NCBI GenBank assembly: GCA_019510535.1
Contig: JAEKKE010000121.1
Location: forward strand, 1-9,088
Origin: Acidobacteriota bacterium
GTDB lineage: Bacteria > Acidobacteriota > Terriglobia > Terriglobales > Acidobacteriaceae
DNA length: 9,088 nt
Direction of reading: 5' to 3'
How positions within the stretch are numbered: the stretch's first letter is position 1; each line of letters starts with the position of its first letter. The translations under genes and the position numbers were made by a program. The notes under the pieces are model-generated. The model did no database searches. It was given only the letters and a program-made list of their open reading frames with translations, and had not been told where the DNA came from. Below, piece by piece: positions 4,866 through 9,088 of the stretch.

Positions 4866-6809
4866 ATGCGCCGTCTTCTGCTGTTTCTGCTCCTTGCGGC
4901 TCCCCTGCATGCCCAGACCGAACAGGGTACGTTCACGCTCTACAAGTTCGCCGCTCCTATCGGCAAAGAGGCCTACCGTATCGGCAACGAAGACGGCCAC
5001 CTCAAACTAACCTCAGACTTTTCGTTCACCGACCGCGGCACCCCTGTCCCCCTGAAGACGACCTTCACCGCCACACCGGCTCTGGAACCGCTGACACTTT
5101 CACTCGATGGCAAGTCGGCGCGCCTTAGCCCGTTGCACGGAACGTTCGCCCTCTCCAACGGCAAACTGACACGCGACGGCAAGACCAGCGAGGTACCCAC
5201 CGGCTTCTTTCTGATCGACGGCTACTCTCCTGTCGCCATGCAGCAGATGCTGATGCGCTACTGGCTCAGCCATCATCGGCCTGCTGAGATTCCGACGCCA
5301 AGCGGCCTGGTCCACATCCGTCCCTGCGGGGATCTGACCGTGGAAGGCAATCTTCTTCACGGTTACGTCCTCACCGGCCTGATCTGGGGCTCGGAGACGC
5401 TTTGGATCGATGACCAGCAACAGCTCGACGCCCTGGTCTCCATCGATGGCGAGTTCGACCACTTCGAAGCGGTACGCGAGAGCTTTTCTCCGCAGCTAAG
5501 CACCTTCATCCAGCAAGCGGCAAAGAACTCACTCAACGCCCTGGCGTCTCTCACTGCCAAGGCAAAGCAGCCTATGGCGAAGAGCCTGGTCGTGCGTCAT
5601 GTCACGTTGATCGATGGCACAGGTAAGCCACCGTTGAATGACGCAACCGTCACCGTTCGCGAGGGTAAGATCTCAGCGATCTCCACCGGTGCAAAGCCGG
5701 TCATTCCTGCCGGATCGGTCGTCGTCGACGGAACCGGTAAGTACCTGATTCCGGGCCTGTGGGATATGCACGCGCACTACGAACAGGTGGAGTGGGGCCC
5801 GATCTATCTGGCGGCAGGTGTGACCACCGTCCGTGACTGCGGCAACGAGTTCGACTTCATCACCACCGTCAGTAATACCATCGCCTCGGGAAAAGGGATC
5901 GGCCCGCGCGTTCTCATCGCCGGCATCGTCGATTCTCCAGGAGAGTTCACCGTCGGAGCAGTGACGGTTTCCACGCCGGAACAAGCCATCGCCATTGTGC
6001 AGCGATACAAGAACGCAGGCGCGCTACAGATCAAGATCTACTCCTCTATGAAGCCGGAGCTTGTTCCGGTGATCGCGAAGGAGGCGCATCGCCTGGGCAT
6101 GACCGTTACCGGACACGTGCCGATTGACATGACCACGGAACAGGCAGTCGAAGCTGGCTTCGACCAGATCAACCACATTCAGTACCCCACGCGGGACCTG
6201 CTCCACTTCAAGAATCCCAAGGACCTGCCTGCCACCTTTGATTTTTCCACCGAGGATGCGCAGAAGCAGCTTGCACTCTACCGGCAGCATCGTGTCGTCT
6301 TCGACGACACCATCGCGCTCTACGAAAACATCGATCATCCGGCGTCTACGCCCTTCGAACAGATCGAACCGGGCTATCTGAAGGTCGCACCGCAACTGAA
6401 AGAGGCACTGGCCTCGGAAGGCCAACCAGCCGAAAGTCCGCGGCTGAAGCTTTACCAGGCGATGCTGGCCACCCTGCGGGAACTCCACAAAAACGGCCTT
6501 AGCATCGTGGCCGGCACCGACCAGAACATCCCCGGCTACTCGCTGCATCGCGAGCTGGAAATCTATGTAGAACAAGCAGGTTTCACGCCGATGGAGGCCC
6601 TGCAGGCAGCCACCGTCGTCCCTGCGCGCGCCATGGGTCTGGCCCAGAGCCTCGGCACAGTTGAGATCGGCAAACAGGCCGATATGGTGCTCCTCGATGC
6701 CGACCCGCTGGCCGATATCCGGAATACACGCAAAATTCACACCGTTATCAGCCGCGGCGCCCTCTATGATCCGGCTCCCCTGTGGAAAGCGGTCGACTTC
6801 CAACCATAA
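4866..6809 (+). CDS. Secreted metal-dependent amidohydrolase with extra N-terminal domain
   Basis: The protein has 647 residues. The signal peptide MRRLLLFLLLAAPLHA is probably cleaved before Gln17. Residues 20-240 form a separate beta-rich region that I do not recognise. The amidohydrolase begins near residue 245 (VRHVTLIDGTGKPPLNDATV) and carries the metal-centre ligands: HxH at His302/His304 (WDMHAHY), Lys390 (LQIKIY; probable carboxylated lysine), His417 (TGHVP), His437 (INHIQY) and Asp552 (AGTDQNIPG). It ends with the usual IGKQADMVLLDADPL strand. This pattern matches the prolidase/imidazolonepropionase-like branch, whose members cleave amide or peptide bonds with two metal ions. Export suggests hydrolysis of peptides or cyclic amides outside the cytoplasm; the substrate cannot be told. 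Only a weak AGG precedes the ATG. There is no terminator before pyrR, 62 nt downstream. Confidence 0.9.
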   Translation: MRRLLLFLLLAAPLHAQTEQGTFTLYKFAAPIGKEAYRIGNEDGHLKLTSDFSFTDRGTPVPLKTTFTATPALEPLTLSLDGKSARLSPLHGTFALSNGKLTRDGKTSEVPTGFFLIDGYSPVAMQQMLMRYWLSHHRPAEIPTPSGLVHIRPCGDLTVEGNLLHGYVLTGLIWGSETLWIDDQQQLDALVSIDGEFDHFEAVRESFSPQLSTFIQQAAKNSLNALASLTAKAKQPMAKSLVVRHVTLIDGTGKPPLNDATVTVREGKISAISTGAKPVIPAGSVVVDGTGKYLIPGLWDMHAHYEQVEWGPIYLAAGVTTVRDCGNEFDFITTVSNTIASGKGIGPRVLIAGIVDSPGEFTVGAVTVSTPEQAIAIVQRYKNAGALQIKIYSSMKPELVPVIAKEAHRLGMTVTGHVPIDMTTEQAVEAGFDQINHIQYPTRDLLHFKNPKDLPATFDFSTEDAQKQLALYRQHRVVFDDTIALYENIDHPASTPFEQIEPGYLKVAPQLKEALASEGQPAESPRLKLYQAMLATLRELHKNGLSIVAGTDQNIPGYSLHRELEIYVEQAGFTPMEALQAATVVPARAMGLAQSLGTVEIGKQADMVLLDADPLADIRNTRKIHTVISRGALYDPAPLWKAVDFQP

Positions 6810-6871
6810 CCGCTGTCCCATCTTTCCCAGGTTGCTTGAGGCCGGTAGGCCACGTATCATTCGAGGGCAGA

Positions 6872-7441
6872 ATGAGCGAGTCAAAGCCGAAACCCACCCT
6901 CCGCGAGAAGGGCAGATTGATGTCTGCCTCAGAGATTGAGCGCACCCTGGTACGCCTGGCACACGAGATTGTCGAAAAGAACAATGGCGCGGCTAACCTG
7001 GGTCTGGTCGGAATCAAGCGCCGTGGCGTTCCTCTGGCGGCGCGTCTGGCAAAACTGATCGGAGCGATTGAAAAGACCACGGTCGACACCGGCGTTCTCG
7101 ACATCAGCTTCTACCGGGACGACCTGTCGACGTCAGGATTCCGGCCGACAGTGACTCCTGGAGCGATCGGTTTCGACGTCAACGACCGCGACATCATTCT
7201 GATGGACGACGTGCTCTATACCGGCCGTACCATCCGCGCCGCGCTCGATGCCCTGTTTGACCACGGACGTCCCCGCTCGGTACAACTTCTGGTGCTGATT
7301 GATCGCGGCTGGCGTGAATTGCCCATCGAAGCGCAGTTCATCGGCCGTAAGGTCCAAACGACTGACCGCGAAATTATTGAAGTGAAGTTCAACGAAGTCG
7401 ACCAGCAGGAGCAGGTTCTGCTCGTGGAGCGAGTCGACTAA
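6872..7441 (+). CDS. pyrR: PyrR bifunctional pyrimidine regulator / uracil phosphoribosyltransferase
   Basis: The protein has 189 residues. PyrR binds pyr mRNA in response to UMP/UTP and can also make UMP from uracil and PRPP. The phosphoribosyltransferase PRPP loop is IILMDDVLYTGRTIRA (108-122), and GLVGIKRRGVPLAARLA (44-60) and SFYRDDLS (79-86) match PyrR. I chose the ATG at 6872 because GAGG lies 5 nt upstream. The frame extends back to 6782 over the amidohydrolase end, but that stretch is not PyrR-like. pyrB follows after 26 nt. In the 62 nt before pyrR I see neither a PyrR binding loop nor a terminator, so any attenuation must occur elsewhere or PyrR may act translationally. Confidence 0.93.
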   Translation: MSESKPKPTLREKGRLMSASEIERTLVRLAHEIVEKNNGAANLGLVGIKRRGVPLAARLAKLIGAIEKTTVDTGVLDISFYRDDLSTSGFRPTVTPGAIGFDVNDRDIILMDDVLYTGRTIRAALDALFDHGRPRSVQLLVLIDRGWRELPIEAQFIGRKVQTTDREIIEVKFNEVDQQEQVLLVERVD

Positions 7442-7467
7442 CCAAGGTTTTCCCGTGTTACCTCCTG

Positions 7468-8517
7468 ATGTCACCTGCCACTAAGTCCGCCTCTAAATCT
7501 GCGCCTAAGTCTGTGCCTAAAAAGGCTGCAGCTCAGTCGCCGCAGCCGAAGGCTACGACACCACCAGCCGACGGCATCCACCCTGGCAGCCTGCTCTCCA
7601 TCACGCAGCTTTCGCTCGAAGAGGTCAGCAATATTCTTGCGCTCGCCGAGCGCCTGGCCGGCGAACCGCTGAGCAAGCACGCAACCCTGCTGGAAAACCG
7701 CAAGCTGGCGCTGCTGTTCTATGAGAGCAGCACCCGCACGCGCACCAGCTTTGAACTCGCAGCAAAATCGCTCGGCGCCATGACCACGCTGGTCAGCGAT
7801 AAGTCCTCCTCGATTGAGAAGGGCGAGAGCCTGAAAGATACCGGGCTGACGCTGCGCGCGTTGGGTGCGGAGTGCATCATCCTGCGCCACAACGCCTCCG
7901 GCTCGCCTTATCTGCTGGCGAAACATACCGGTCTCCCGGTGCTGAATGCGGGCGATGGCATGCACGAGCATCCTTCACAGGCGCTGCTGGATCTTCGCAC
8001 CATTCTCAGCCGCCTGGGAAAGAAGCAGGCCGTCACCGAGACGACGCTCGACGGCATTACCGTCTGCATCACCGGCGACATCCTGCACTCGCGCGTAGCC
8101 CGATCGAATGCGTTGCTGCTGCCGCGTATGGGAGCGAAGGTTATTCTCTGCGGACCGCAGCAGTTGCTTCCTCCGGAAGCCGTTGATCTGTCCCCTGGGA
8201 TCACCCTGGAGCGCGACTTCGATAAGGCACTGCAACAGTCGCAGGTCGCCATGATGCTTCGCATCCAGAAGGAACGGCTCGCGGGCATGCAGATCGACCT
8301 GGCCGACTACCAGAAGCAGTACCAGCTCAACGAAGATCGCTACTTCAAACACGCACCCAACGCGGTGGTGATGCATCCTGGACCGATGATCCGCGGACTC
8401 GAGATCACGGCGGATATCGCCGACGGTCCAAGCTCAGCCATTGAGGAACAGGTCCGCAACGGTCTCGCCATCCGTATGGCGCTTCTCGCACGCGCGTTGA
8501 ACGGAGGCGCCGCATGA
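7468..8517 (+). CDS. pyrB: Aspartate carbamoyltransferase catalytic chain with unusual basic N-terminal tail
   Basis: PyrB joins carbamoyl phosphate and aspartate in UMP synthesis. Of 349 residues, about 40-349 form the usual enzyme: FYESSTRTRTSFE (84-96, carbamoyl phosphate site), SIEKGES (115-121, the lysine loop), HEHPSQALLDL (166-176), GDILHSRVARSN (203-214), RIQKER (265-270) and MHPGPMIRG (302-310). The HPGPxxRG form is typical of PyrB encoded next to pyrC rather than pyrI. Residues 1-37 are an extra Lys/Ser/Ala/Pro-rich tail with the repeated units KSAS-KSAP-KSVP, encoded by three 12-bp repeats (7483-7518). No Shine-Dalgarno precedes the ATG at 7468. No upstream in-frame start exists, so a shorter protein from GTG 7513 or an unseen alternative start is possible. 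The stop overlaps the pyrC start. Confidence 0.95.
   Translation: MSPATKSASKSAPKSVPKKAAAQSPQPKATTPPADGIHPGSLLSITQLSLEEVSNILALAERLAGEPLSKHATLLENRKLALLFYESSTRTRTSFELAAKSLGAMTTLVSDKSSSIEKGESLKDTGLTLRALGAECIILRHNASGSPYLLAKHTGLPVLNAGDGMHEHPSQALLDLRTILSRLGKKQAVTETTLDGITVCITGDILHSRVARSNALLLPRMGAKVILCGPQQLLPPEAVDLSPGITLERDFDKALQQSQVAMMLRIQKERLAGMQIDLADYQKQYQLNEDRYFKHAPNAVVMHPGPMIRGLEITADIADGPSSAIEEQVRNGLAIRMALLARALNGGAA
7483..7518 (+). repeat. Three degenerate 12-bp tandem repeats inside the pyrB 5' end
   Basis: AAGTCCGCCTCT, AAATCTGCGCCT and AAGTCTGTGCCT stand in tandem and in frame, encoding KSAS, KSAP and KSVP. The tail therefore probably grew by unit duplication. Confidence 0.65.
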
Positions 8518-9088
8518 AATCGATTCTGATCAAAGGCGGCCACCTGATTGATCCGCCATCGCGCACCGATCGTCCGCGCGATCTGCTGATTCACGACAAC
8601 AAGATTGTTGAACTCGGCGATCCGGGCAAGCTCAATGCCACGGCCAAGAAAGAAGGCGCCGAGGTTATCGACGCCACCGGCCTGATCGTCGCGCCTGGAT
8701 TGGTCGATATCCACGTCCACCTGCGCGAGCCGGGACAGGGTTACAAGGAGACGATCGAGTCCGGCACCAAAGCGGGCGCGATGGGTGGATTCACCGCGCT
8801 CTGCTGCATGCCCAACACCTCTCCGGTGGTCGACTCGCCGGAGATTACCCGCTGGGTGCTCTCGCCGGAACGCAATGCTGTCATTCGCGTCTTCCCAGTC
8901 GCCGCCGCAACCCGCGGCAGCATGGGCGAGGCCATTACAGAATACGGCTCGCTGAAAGCTGCCGGCGCCGTCGGCGTCTCTGATGATGGCAAGCCTGTTC
9001 TGCAGGATGCCGTCATGCACCAGGCGCTCATCGCCGCCGCACGTGCCGGCCTGCCAATGATTCAGCATGCGGAGAATACCAAGATCAC
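8514..9088 (+). CDS. pyrC: Dihydroorotase, N-terminal part (runs off right edge)
   Basis: The ATG at 8514 overlaps the pyrB stop as ATGA, with GGAGG 7 nt upstream, so translation is coupled. The frame is open to the end of the window (191 full codons). Dihydroorotase cyclises carbamoyl aspartate, the PyrB product. The N-terminal beta segment MKSILIKGGHLIDPPSR leads to the metal-site motif VDIHVHLREPG with His67 and His69 and the substrate arginine Arg71. GFTALCCMPNTSPVVD (92-107) carries the family PNT motif, VGVSDDGKPV (153-162) gives the aspartate that replaces carboxylated lysine in type I enzymes such as that of Aquifex, and MIQHAEN (182-188) gives His185. The later ligands lie outside the window. 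The pyrB/pyrC pairing suits an enzyme complex of the Aquifex type, though this is inference. Confidence 0.95.
   Translation, partial: MKSILIKGGHLIDPPSRTDRPRDLLIHDNKIVELGDPGKLNATAKKEGAEVIDATGLIVAPGLVDIHVHLREPGQGYKETIESGTKAGAMGGFTALCCMPNTSPVVDSPEITRWVLSPERNAVIRVFPVAAATRGSMGEAITEYGSLKAAGAVGVSDDGKPVLQDAVMHQALIAAARAGLPMIQHAENTKI

Noticed and set aside
6820..6860. PyrR binding loop or pyr attenuator
   Set aside because: Only a weak GGCC-GGTA-GGCC hairpin is present. The binding-loop consensus and a U-run terminator are absent.
6024..6962. 312-codon minus-strand open frame opposite the amidohydrolase
   Set aside because: It is antisense to a complete enzyme with all its metal ligands; long antisense frames are expected in GC-rich coding DNA.
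8340..9068. 242-codon minus-strand open frame opposite pyrB/pyrC
   Set aside because: It is antisense to PyrB and PyrC, both of which are clearly coding with conserved motifs.

Overview
The window reads as chromosomal DNA from a GC-rich member of the Acidobacteriota, most like the Terriglobus/Granulicella/Edaphobacter group (family Acidobacteriaceae). This is inferred from protein style: a secreted S10 peptidase, a YPGA-type lipoprotein, a PyrR-PyrB-PyrC operon, and intergenic inverted repeats of a kind I associate with that family. No rRNA, tRNA, CRISPR array, insertion sequence or phage gene is visible.

Layout. Positions 1-177 (minus) hold the N-terminus of nicotinate phosphoribosyltransferase (pncB), running off the left edge. 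A 110-bp structured inverted repeat (191-300) and a small palindrome (349-365) fill the gap to a broken gene (422-984, plus). That gene is a CTP-synthase-like glutamine amidotransferase relative that has lost an internal segment and its reading frame. A second large inverted repeat (980-1099), a GC hairpin and an 8-bp tandem repeat follow. On the minus strand, 2079-1217 is a two-gene unit: a cysteine-free ribosomal protein S4 and a translationally coupled 78-residue protein with a CxC motif. Its upstream region carries a palindrome resembling an IscR/Rrf2-type operator. A strong hairpin (2211-2240) separates it from a secreted S10 serine carboxypeptidase (3878-2265, minus).

Upstream of the peptidase, on the same strand, is a self-contained transcription signal set. 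It has a near-consensus sigma70 promoter (4143-4115), about 160 nt of RNA whose ends can pair, and a hairpin plus U-run terminator (3972-3945). It is either a free-standing structured RNA or an attenuator leader for the peptidase. Running rightwards from 4201 are a lipoprotein, a secreted amidohydrolase with an extra N-terminal domain, and the pyrimidine genes pyrR, pyrB and pyrC; pyrC is cut off by the right edge.

How the genes fit together. PyrB and PyrC catalyse consecutive steps of UMP synthesis (carbamoyl aspartate, then dihydroorotate), and PyrR is the usual regulator of such operons. The peptidase and amidohydrolase are both predicted exported hydrolases. The most interesting regions are the S4 unit, where a metal-free ribosomal protein appears to lie behind an Fe-S-regulator-like operator, and the promoter/RNA/terminator cassette before the peptidase. 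Both are read from sequence only.
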